Assembly (NCBI GenBank): GCA_025766275.1
Contig: JAFKAC010000011.1
Coordinates: forward strand, 930,001 to 994,000
DNA length: 64,000 bases
DNA from: Lactarius indigo
Taxonomy: Eukaryota > Basidiomycota > Agaricomycetes > Russulales > Russulaceae
Direction: 5' to 3'
The notes below the pieces were generated by a model, which was not told where the DNA came from, made no database searches, and worked only from the letters and a program-made list of their open reading frames with translations. A program made the translations under genes and the position numbers. Position 1 is the stretch's first letter, and the number at the start of each line of letters is the position of its first letter. Positions 36,753 to 45,416 of this stretch are shown one piece after another.

Positions 36753-38411
36753 CTAGAAAAGGAAAGTCTCTCCGAGTGCGGGAATAAGGAATTCATCTGG
36801 ACCAACACCCGCTTTCTCACACTCTTTTCTAAGAAGCGCAGGAGGTTCGAGGACGGGCTCTGTAGTTAAGACCCAAGTTCTGAAATCGTGCTCAACTGTA
36901 GCGCAGATGGAAAAGTGACTCGGTGACTCACCCCCAATGCATGGCAAGAGCCTTCTTGGCCTTCAGGTCCTTGAATATCCGCACCGCATCCGCGGGGGAG
37001 GCATGCATATTTGACATGACGGCACGCGGTTGGTATGCGCTACGACAGTAAGTGAACAGGTCGTCAACATACGCAGCCGACCGAATAGTAAAAGCGATCT
37101 ATGGTGCGCACCCTATGGGCAACAGTGCCAAGTCAAAGCCGCCAAAGCGTTCGCCAGCCTCAGCAAAGGCAGGGCAAACGGGGACCTTGTCTTCGTCTTC
37201 CCCGTTGTGTACGGTACGGTATCCGGTGTCACCGGCGAAATACACTTTCTTGTGTGAGCGGAGGTCGTCCACAACCCATGCTGCCCAGAGCGCGTGCCAC
37301 CGATCAGACGTCGTACGGCCCGAGACGTGTTGCGACGGTGTGCAGGACAGTCGCACTTCTGCATCTACAGCGGTGCCGTTGGCATGTTTGGGGGGAAGGG
37401 TAACGCGCAAGAGACGTTCGTCCCACCAATCAAGCTCGTGGATGCGAGAGTGCGGGGTACGAAGGGCCTTGGAAAGGTAGTTCGCATTATTCAGAGCTAC
37501 AAAAATCTGCGCAGAAGACGAAGGATCCGCAAGTAAAGCGCGAAGTGTCGGTATATCGGTGCTGGATCAATAAGTCGTGAGTGTTCCGTCGGGATGACAA
37601 ACGACAAGAATGTACTGGTCATAATGATTGTGCTAATTAAAAGAACCAGCGATTTGGTTATCAACACGTAAGTCATTCGAAGAAGTCGACTCACCGAAAG
37701 CACAATCGCATCGACTGCGGGGATCTCTTCAACTTTACAGGGCGTATCTAGAAAAACGTAGAGTGAGACGACAGATATGGGGAAGTTTACAAGGCCCTAC
37801 CAGTGTAGCGCGCAGGTCCTAGCCATTGAAATGGCGAACAGCGGTTCGAGAATACAGGATCGAAGATGACACGAATTCCACGTGCCGCGCCAGGAGGGGT
37901 GGGGAGCTCGACAAGGTAGCACGCATGGCTGTAGAAGTGCGGTTAAGTTATCGTTCTGCGCTTGTCCATGGCTAGATTAGGGAGAGCATCGAATGGTCCG
38001 TACCCTAACCAGGTGGCTCTCGCACTATCCTCCTTCCCATTCTCGGTACCCCATGTAGGAATTTGTGTCGGGATTGAGGACTTTACGTCTCGGGGTATAT
38101 TTGGTGACCGCACGATGGTAGCGAAAAAGAACTAGGTGAACTATAAGACCCCGATGAAATAGACAATGTTGAGTGAAGCTACGCACGGATATCCATTGGG
38201 ATAAAGTCTGGATCCTACGGGGCGTGTAAGTGGATAGCTACACACAAAGTTTGAGAGTCTACTAGTAGTACCTGAACGACGGCCAGGGGTTTGTGAACCT
38301 GGTCTTGCTATCGTTCACGTGATGGCTCGGCCGCACGCCGTCTGCATATCCAGATGGAAACCTCCTCGGGGGCTCTGTCACCTCGACTGACGGTGGGGAA
38401 TTCGAAGACAT
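36753..38411 (-). CDS. N-acyl-phosphatidylethanolamine-hydrolysing phospholipase D
   Basis: Metallo-beta-lactamase-fold enzyme that cleaves N-acyl-phosphatidylethanolamine to N-acylethanolamine and phosphatidic acid at membranes; yeast FMP30 is a family member. Nine minus-strand exons (38411-38272, 38214-38187, 38131-38004, 37928-37801, 37747-37695, 37632-37616, 37561-37112, 37039-36932, 36879-36753) give 392 residues, the usual length for the family. Visible: FTNPWPSFR near residue 45, PTWG and [27 protein letters not shown], the zinc motif H160-N-H-Y-D-H165, H243 in [10 protein letters not shown]276 in [28 protein letters not shown], and AMHWGTW near the end. All introns are GT-AG. The 17-nt exon 6 holds nearly the whole zinc motif. 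Exon 2 and its borders are the least certain part. Confidence 0.9.
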
Positions 38412-39240
38412 TGAGACGGTGAGCTTGTGAACAGAGTTGTGGACTATCGAAAAGGTCGCCCAATCAAACCCGAAGCGTTTAAAAGGCGCGTCCGTGACCG
38501 ACGTAGACCCGACGGCACGTTGACTAATAGTGTTGACTAATAATAATGCACGAGGCAATTGACGCACCACGCTTCTGTGCGTAGCAACTTGACAGGAAGT
38601 CAGTCAGCTAACTTTGAGTACGGTATCCAGAGCTTTCATGCGACCATCTCTAAAAGGCCGGAGCATCTCGAGAGAAGGGCTTTTTCTGCTGGAATGCGTC
38701 ACAATGAGGCCGCGGGCTCGGACTCTACGTCTCAGGGTGCACCTGCAACAGGCGTACGCGGAGACGATCGGGACGCACGTAAAGTGTACTGAATGTATAG
38801 TAGGAGAAAGGTTTGAAAAGAACGGGGAAGTGCCGGAGGTACCAACGAACCCCGCGTCCCGGTAGGGGCAAGGGAAATATCTCGTCAACTCTGCGGAATT
38901 GTACTCTTCACAAGTCAGTTCCCAGGTATCGCTCATCCTCCATGACCTATCAGGCTGCTAAGCTACAAACTTGCGCTTTGGCTTTTGCAGTGCTGAGGAA
39001 CCTCGCTTCAGTGCGCACTCCCTCCGCTCAGACGCCCGGGGCGAGGGAGAGCAATTCCCTACGATTTTATGATGCTGACATTGTCGCAGTTTCAAGCTAT
39101 CGTCCCGCGCACATCCGGGGGCCTTATGTATCGAAGGCGACGCAAAGCCGTGTTCGGACTCGCGCAGGGGCACTCCTGTCACCGTTTCATAACTCTAGCC
39201 CTTAATTGCCGGAAGTTGGTCGCGCTGTGATCTCGGGCAC
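38412..39240. other. intergenic, no recognised gene
   Basis: Small overlapping frames on both strands, none with recognisable features. This is the region upstream of NAPE-PLD; no TATA box stands out. Confidence 0.4.
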
Positions 39241-40370
39241 TTCTAGTTTTACGCTAAATTGTTCCATGATCTTCTTGAGGCTTCCGGACGTTTCTGTGAC
39301 TCGCGTCTGATTGCTGGCTGTGGACAGATCGCAAATTAGGCGCTTGGGGCGGCGTGATTGCACGGGGGTTTCACAAGTCGGAATGATTGTCGCTTCCGTG
39401 CACAGAGACGTCTCTCGCTCCCTTGGCGTCTTGGAGCGCTAGCCTCCGCGGGCTTTCTAGATCCTCTAGCGGGGCTGGCTCTGCTTGTGGTACTCCTTGA
39501 ATCAGTCCCGAAGCCTCCTGCCTTCGATGCAGCATGGTACTTCTGCCCCTGAGGGAAGGGCGAGCCTCTCAAACACACCACGCTTGCTTTTCCTGGTAAG
39601 GATATAGCTATCCGCCTCTTCGCATCCCTCTTCAAGGTGCGCGGTACCCCTGCAGAACTTCATCATTCTGCCTCGCTTTGCGCAATATCAGATTCTGATG
39701 CGTGTGACCCGGCGTTAGTCCATATCGCTTCTTTCAGCAAGCACGTCAAGCTCCGCTGCGGTGGCTGGGTCTGCTTGCGCGGGAAAGGGGAACTGTGATG
39801 CAAGCGGAAATACATGGACTATTGGCGGCGGGAGCCAGAGGGTTTGGGCATCGTTGGCGCTGGCATGGAAAACTGCGGAACCTCCCGTGGCAGTTTCATT
39901 GAGGGGAATATAGTGCGCAGTCGTTACTCGCCTCTATGGATCACCCATGAGGTGATTTGGGAACTTCCGTTCGAGTCGGCGTTGGCTAGGTAGGCTCAAA
40001 GCTCGCTAGAAACTGACGCACTTGCATCTGCGCGGATATACAACCCATGGCGATGAGACAACGTGACACGATAAGGAAGTGGTGGTAGTACTTTCCCAAT
40101 TTCCGTTTCAGAGGGTTGGTGTGCACGCGCGACCCGCAACAAGCCCGTCAAAATCCGCTACTGTATGGCCTCCTGATATAGGGCGATGATCTCTGCCCTG
40201 AACTCCTTATAGCAGAGTGCGGGATCGCTAAATCTACGCGCCGTCTTCCACAGCCTTCCAATGCAGTACTCGGATAGTTGACAGCTGCTTACTTCTTCTC
40301 TTGCAGGTATGAAACACGCGGCTTTAACAACAAGAACTCCGGGTCTCAAAATAGCACCAGATCATGCGGG
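39240..40370 (-). pseudogene. decayed Ty3/gypsy gag relic
   Basis: Minus-strand translation of 40158-40260 gives a gag-like RFSDPALCYKEFRAEIIALY segment. Near 39480-39670 it gives the region around a knuckle (KFCRGTAHLEEGC) followed by ADSYILTRKSKRG, LALPSGAEVPCCIEGRRLRD, stop, FKEYHKQ. This order is typical of gag proteins of agaricomycete gypsy elements, where the knuckle is followed by a KRN-E-K-VLPSG-type block. The knuckle is incomplete and several TGA and TAG stops interrupt the frame. No LTR or pol was found nearby, so only a fragment survives. Confidence 0.55.
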
Positions 40371-40876
40371 AATGCGTGGGATCAATGATTAGCACGCCCC
40401 GAGCGCCGGCGTGGCAAGTCTCGCACTGGGAAATTTTCTGAGGGTGTTGCTAGCTTGAATCACTTCTGCAGAGGAGCACCCGAGGCTAAAGTCGTGAAAA
40501 ATGACCGCTAGCGGCTGCTAAGGGAGCGATGCACCGAGTTAACAGCGGGCACCGCTGGTTGCTAGGGGGATACAGTTACCTGTATTTGAGAGTTTTGGAG
40601 TGAAGGACGGCTAAACACTTCAAACTTGAGGGTCGGAAAACGCTCATGAATGAAGGGGACGAACCCAAGTTACCCAACTGGGTTGGGTGGTCGAAGGAGA
40701 GCGGAAGTGGTTGCTCACGCTTCCGAATCCGCGCGGCGCTGATAGGAGTCTATGTGTAAGCGTTGGTTTCAGGTTTCATTTGGTTTCCTGTCAAGGTTGG
40801 TTTGGCTTTTTGCATTTCGCCGACCATTGCCCCAGTTGGAGGAGCCCACTGGCTGGCCTTACCTGTCACCCATAGG
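40371..40876. other. flank left of the transposon nest
   Basis: No gene or repeat recognised. ATAGG at 40872-40876 directly before the LTR could be the 5-bp target copy of element 2, but its partner is not in the window. Confidence 0.4.
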
Positions 40877-41004
40877 TGTTACGCTACGTCTCGCACCTTA
40901 CCTTTCTCGTTCCTTCTCGACCATTCTCCATGCCCAGGCTGTTTCCTAACGTCCTTCCAACTTGTTGACTCACACTTTCTGTATGATTCAAAGGACGTTC
41001 TCGT
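40877..41004 (+). repeat. element 2 5' LTR, first piece (U3)
   Basis: Begins TGTTACGCTACGTCTCGCACC, resembling the LTR start of element 1 (TGTTACGTTTCGACTCGGACC). It is interrupted at 41004 by the hAT element and resumes at 57908. The 8 bp at 40997-41004 (GTTCTCGT) are the hAT target copy. The joined LTR (40877-41004 plus 57916-58180) would be 393 bp. Confidence 0.65.
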
Positions 41005-41026
41005 TAGTGGTGTCAAAGTTCGGTTC
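41005..41026 (+). repeat. hAT left terminal inverted repeat
   Basis: 22 bp identical to the reverse complement of 57886-57907. Confidence 0.92.
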
Positions 41027-41429
41027 AGTCCGGTTCTTTGCCCCTTGTGGCTAAACTCTGGACCGGACCGAGGGTCCGGTTTAGGATTTGGCCGAACCCC
41101 GAACCGGACCCCGGTCCAGGGTTCACAATGGTCCAGTGCCGGTTCGGGGAGGCTGTGAACCCCGAACCGGACCTGAAGGGGAATTTTCGGTCCGGTTCTG
41201 GTTCAGGAGGCCGAACCAAACGCTAAATCGAGGTGTATAAATCATAGAAACAGTTATCGTGTATTCTACTACAGCACATGGTAAAGTCACTCAAAGCTGA
41301 AGCTCGAAGCCTCGAAATCCCATTTGTTGCATGCTCATACACGCGTGCCAACTCTTCTTGTACTCCAGTAGACCCCACTGGCCCTTGGCAACATGTGTTC
41401 GCACCTGAGCTAGGATATAAGTGTAAAGT

Positions 41430-41690
41430 TGAGCACCAATGAAGGGGTCGGAAAGGGGGGATCAATGTGATGGGGAGGTGGAAGAAGACGGCAGGGACAG
41501 GGCATTGGGCGGTGAGGAAAAGAAGTAGAGAGGTGTTGGGGGTAGAGAAAAGTCGCTGGAATGCCTGTGTGATACGCATTAGAAGGAAATCGCGAAAGAT
41601 ACGAGACATACCTTATTGCAGTCGGAAAGTGTGAGGGTGAGCGCCGATTAACAAGCAGGTGTGGAGTCACTGGAATGCCACAAGTTCATA
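41430..41690. repeat. direct repeat inside hAT, left copy (right copy about 57430-57640)
   Basis: Similar in the same orientation to 57430-57640; the best block is CGGAAAGTGTGAG(G/C)GTGAGCG at 41623 and 57580, preceded in both by ACATACCTT. Other parts are only loosely similar. Its role is unknown. Confidence 0.5.
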
Positions 41691-41859
41691 TCGTGAACAA
41701 GGCCCTCAAGTTTCAGCGACGAGGCTGCAAGCGTGCTGAATTAAGCACGTACCTGGAACCCCTGGGGGCTGCGCCAGCAGGGTGAGCGGGGATGAGGAAG
41801 GAGGGGAGATATATATCCCAAGAAAGCCAGAGAGCGCTAGCAAGTAGATACCATAACGA

Positions 41860-42120
41860 GCAGGGTCGGTGACGAGTTGTTGGCATTGACGTAGCACGCT
41901 GGTTGAAGCCGGAGTAAGACAGGGAGAGAGAAACTGAGAAGAACGCGGCGCACCTTCTGACAAGCAGGCCGGTCATCAGCTGCCGAAGGTACATGCAATG
42001 ACCAGGCCCCGCAGCACGGAGAATGGAGAGGAGTGTTCTGAGGCAGGACCCTTGACGACGGCCGAATGAGAGTGAGCGAGACGAGAAAAAAAGGGAGACG
42101 AGAAAAAAAGATGACAAGAG
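41860..42120 (-). repeat. inverted duplicate inside hAT, left copy (right copy about 54050-54260)
   Basis: The reverse complement matches 54050-54260: GGCCGTCGTCAAGGGTCCTGCCTCAGAACA-type sequence occurs in both, followed by similar T/C-rich stretches and CTCCG(G/A)CTTCAAC. This gives the element a large internal inverted repeat. Confidence 0.6.
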
Positions 42121-42299
42121 ATGACGGCTAGTTGCGGGGCTTCAATCGGGCCGAAAAGAGAAATGAGACAAGTTGGCGACTTGGCGCTGATATCATGATA
42201 TTTTCAGAGAAAACGAGCGGTGGAACATGAAATGGACTGTATGGACGAGTATGCTACAGACTAAATATCATATTTCTTCTATAGCTTTATTTTCTAATC

Positions 42300-42842
42300 T
42301 CACTGTAATGACTCCAAGATCGAGTCAATGTCAATTGGGTCGATCTCCGTGTCCCCAGCATAGTCAACGTCCAATGATTGTACAAGGGCGTCGAAGTGTT
42401 CTGCTGCCTGTGTGACGGCAGAGATATGCCCGTTCCTGTAAGCGCTCTTGAGTATTTGAAGCCCCTCAAATATTTCCGGGGTCAGCGAGTTTCTTCGTGA
42501 GCAGCCGGTTATCCCCCCACTGCTAAATGCGCGTTCCGATGGTGTGGCGGATCCCTGGATTGGGAGGTAATCCCGGGCAATCCTCTTCAGTGTGGGGTAT
42601 TTTACATCGCTCTGGGTCTTTGTTTATATCCATTCGTTAAAAGTACGCTGGACAGAAATAAAAGAACTCACCCCCCACCATGAAATGACGTCGTCCACAC
42701 TCTCAACCCCAGATTGTAGGTATTGCTTGAGTTCGTCTTGAGGATTGCCATCTGCCTTCTCTTTTTGTTGGAACAACTTGACGGCCTCCAGAAGGTACGA
42801 ACCGCCGTAATGGGCCAATGGCTTAGGCGTGGGTGGCACGAT
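42300..42842 (-). pseudogene. hAT transposase, C-terminal part (cut off by Ty3 insertion)
   Basis: Last part of the transposase gene: exon 13 (second piece, 42842-42672) and exon 14 (42617-42300). It carries the hAT dimerisation domain, with KRIARDYLPIQGSATPSERAFSS and a C-terminal acidic tail ending LESLQ-stop. It directly continues the codon left open at 50672, with ACGAT at 42838-42842 being the Ty3 target duplication. Separated from the rest by 7.8 kb, it cannot be expressed as part of the transposase unless the intervening DNA were removed. Confidence 0.88.
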
Positions 42843-43357
42843 TGTTACGTTTCGACTCGGACCCTTACTGTACTGGTTGTCACTACAGCGGTAAGGTATA
42901 TTAGTGACGGACTTACCTACGATAGCGCGGCGATACGAGTACGATAGGAGATTGTACGATGATTGCTGACTGAGGACTGCGCCACTAATACTAGTAGTAG
43001 TAGTATTAGGGTTCGAGCTATTTACGCGACACGTTGGACGCTACTATACTGTGACTCATAGCAGCGCTTCTAAGCCTGCTAGTTTGTGTATTTAAACTGT
43101 CTTGTGAAGACCAAGATACGCCATCTTGGTCTTCTTGAATCGCCACTTGTTTCTTCTTCTATCTCTTCCTCGCGTCTTCATTCGAAGAGTAGACTGTCTC
43201 GCCCGTGACTATCGTGTTTGACTTGCCAGTGTACCTTCGAGTATTCACTAAGGCAGGAACTTGGACCTTCGCGTCTTCAAGTAGGCAAAGTCGTGATACC
43301 GCTAAGTTGTTACCGCTACACGCGCTCAAGTCGAGCTAACGTCGTGGCGACGTTACA
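42843..43357 (+). repeat. element 1 5' LTR
   Basis: 515 bp, starts TGTTACG and ends GTTACA. Compared with 50157-50671, only one difference is seen (G at 43273, A at 50587, a CG-to-CA change). Flanked by the 5-bp target duplication ACGAT (42838-42842; 50672-50676). It contains a TATA-like TATTTAAA at 43089-43096 and a hairpin with 12-bp arms (GAAGACCAAGAT / ATCTTGGTCTTC) at about 43106-43134. Confidence 0.93.
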
Positions 43358-43360
43358 TTA

Positions 43361-43371
43361 AGACCAAGATC
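43361..43371 (+). promoter_or_regulatory. element 1 primer-binding site, self-priming type
   Basis: AAGACCAAGAT begins 4 bp after the LTR end at 43357. It is the exact complement of ATCTTGGTCTT at 43123-43133 inside the LTR, which lies 34 bp after the start of the TATA-like box, where the transcript should begin. In the Tf1/sushi group the mRNA 5' end folds back onto such a site and primes reverse transcription. Confidence 0.6.
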
Positions 43372-43376
43372 TCACC

Positions 43377-45416
43377 GTGGCCGTAACAACCAGAGACCAG
43401 TGGACGAGCTTCCGTCCCTATTCAATCCCAAGAAGGGGAGAACGTAACGTCCCCACGCGCTTTCTACAAGCTGCTAGTTGGAGGGAAAGAGAAGAAGAAA
43501 CCGGATATTTTGTGGAATTTAACGGACCTACCAGGTTCCGCCCAGTTGAGTTCAACTTCGATTACCTGTGTTGGACGGAAGTTACGTGGAACCCCATAGA
43601 CTCTCAGTGGGACGTCATACGACCAGCAGGACCCAGATACCACTGTGACATCGACGCGCGAGAACTCAATAGCAGAGCAGATTGGGGCCCCATCGACGGG
43701 CAAATACGAGAACACTCCACTGGAGAGGTAGTAGTGTCAGAAGAAGAACAAAGCCAAGAAGAAAGTGAAGGACGAGAACCGAATCAAACGGAGACTAGTG
43801 GAGGAGCAATACAGGATCTCCTCATCGAACGAGCTGAGTCCGCACACATTACGGAACCAGAACCCATTCACATTCGATCACCAGCCATCATGGCAACAAT
43901 AACGCGAGCAATGGAGGAAGTCGCGATTGAAGAAGCGCGCGCCATACGAGAGGAGGCCAGAGAAATCCTTATGCCCATCAACCCTGAGACCGGCGTACGA
44001 ATGACCGCAGACGACGCCGCAATCTTTCGAGCCATAGGGTCTGATCAAGGAGACCCTCTGACAGGGCGACGACCTGCGCTGGAACTCCCCCCAGGTGACA
44101 ACCCGCCACCGCCACCAGGTGGAGGTATCCCATTCGACTTACGAAGGACCGAACCACCAAGAGGACCTCCCGCCGGACCACCCGGGGGAGGAGGCGGTGG
44201 AGGGGGAGGAGGTGATGGAGGCGCCGGGGGAGGACACCACAACGAAAAACTAACCGGCGAGCCACCTTCCATTTTCGATGGGGACAGACTCAAAGTAGAC
44301 CAATTCCTGACGCAGTGGCACGTTTACTGGGGCATGAACCTCGACGCCCCCATTATGCGCAACGACTACAGAAGATGCCTTCTGTTTCTTTCATACATCA
44401 AGGGCGGAGCAGTCAGTGAATGGGTCCTATCCTTCCTGAACTGGCTCAATAGGCAAATACAACGAGGGATTAATCCCTACACTCGAGACCTATGGGACGC
44501 CGTAGCCGACGGCTTCAGCCAACGATTCGAAAACACGCTGGAACGAGAACAGGCGCAGGCCATACTACGAAAAGGGTTCAGAATGACGGGGGAGGACATT
44601 GACAAGTACGTCAACGACTTCGAACAACTTGCACGGAAAGCTCATTACCGCCTCAACGAACCCCAAACGATCGATCTTTTCACCTCGGGTCTGCCGAAGG
44701 AGCTGTTTAAAAACGCGTTCCAATTTGACGACCCGATCACGTTCGATGACTGGAAGAGGGCTGTACTCAAGCGGCAGAAGAATTATATCCACCTTAAAGC
44801 AAGACTCAACGAGTACAAAAACACGACGACGCAGCCGAAGAAGCAAAGCGGCAATGCAGGATGGACGCTGCCGCAAAATTTACCGCAAAACAACCCATGG
44901 GCGATGGATACTTCAGCCGACCGCGCCAAGGTGAGGCTTGCAGGATCGGAAGAAATCGACTTCAACAAACTACCCCATCGCGACTGGCCAATGACGCCAT
45001 TCCCGCCGAGAGGAGGGCCGGGAGTTAGGGGACGTGGAAGAGGGGGATCCCGATGGGATTTAAGGAACGTTCTCTGTTACAACTGTCACGCTCCAGGACA
45101 TCTCTCACGAAACTGTCCACATCCCCACGTTCAGAGACAATGGCAAACAACCCCGTCAAGCAGTCGAATGACCGAGACATGGCCACCTCAATGGCCCGCT
45201 CAGCAAGGGCCGATATCACAGTACGAACCCTCATTGCCAGGGTACGCGACGCCGGCACCCAGCGCCACACCAATGCCGCAGATAAACGCGGCCACGACGA
45301 AGACGCCTGGGGAACAGGCGAAGGAGTGGCTCACACAAGTGGCCAACAGTACGGACGAGGTAAAAGACCTCATACTTCAAGATTTGTGGGGGAAAGAGGG
45401 TTTTCGGGACGCCTGA
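43377..45416 (+). CDS. element 1 Gag
   Basis: Structural polyprotein of 679 codons that would form the virus-like particle. Contents: an N-terminal part with FVEFNGPTRFRPVEFNFDY, an acidic S/E region, a Pro/Gly-rich linker near 44090-44240, a capsid-like part from about 44270 (LTQWHVYWGMN through ARKAHYRLNEPQ), and a CCHC knuckle (CYNCHAPGHLSRNC) at about 45076-45117. The frame begins with GTG at 43377 in a perfect Kozak-like context (ACCGTGG). The first in-frame ATG is only at 43890, after the conserved-looking N-terminus, so either the start codon has mutated or initiation is non-AUG. It overlaps pol, which lies in the minus-one frame. Confidence 0.85.
   Translation: MAVTTRDQWTSFRPYSIPRRGERNVPTRFLQAASWREREEETGYFVEFNGPTRFRPVEFNFDYLCWTEVTWNPIDSQWDVIRPAGPRYHCDIDARELNSRADWGPIDGQIREHSTGEVVVSEEEQSQEESEGREPNQTETSGGAIQDLLIERAESAHITEPEPIHIRSPAIMATITRAMEEVAIEEARAIREEAREILMPINPETGVRMTADDAAIFRAIGSDQGDPLTGRRPALELPPGDNPPPPPGGGIPFDLRRTEPPRGPPAGPPGGGGGGGGGGDGGAGGGHHNEKLTGEPPSIFDGDRLKVDQFLTQWHVYWGMNLDAPIMRNDYRRCLLFLSYIKGGAVSEWVLSFLNWLNRQIQRGINPYTRDLWDAVADGFSQRFENTLEREQAQAILRKGFRMTGEDIDKYVNDFEQLARKAHYRLNEPQTIDLFTSGLPKELFKNAFQFDDPITFDDWKRAVLKRQKNYIHLKARLNEYKNTTTQPKKQSGNAGWTLPQNLPQNNPWAMDTSADRAKVRLAGSEEIDFNKLPHRDWPMTPFPPRGGPGVRGRGRGGSRWDLRNVLCYNCHAPGHLSRNCPHPHVQRQWQTTPSSSRMTETWPPQWPAQQGPISQYEPSLPGYATPAPSATPMPQINAATTKTPGEQAKEWLTQVANSTDEVKDLILQDLWGKEGFRDA
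45398..45404 (+). promoter_or_regulatory. candidate minus-one frameshift site of element 1
   Basis: GGGTTTT read as G GGT TTT in the gag frame, 9 nt before the gag TGA at 45414. It fits the X XXY YYZ slippery rule. Slipping back one base leads directly into the pol frame (SGRLNPSVWV), whose protease follows. Confidence 0.55.

Noticed and set aside
44045..44293. Proline-rich minus-strand frame
   Set aside because: Shadow of the Gly/Pro linker of gag.
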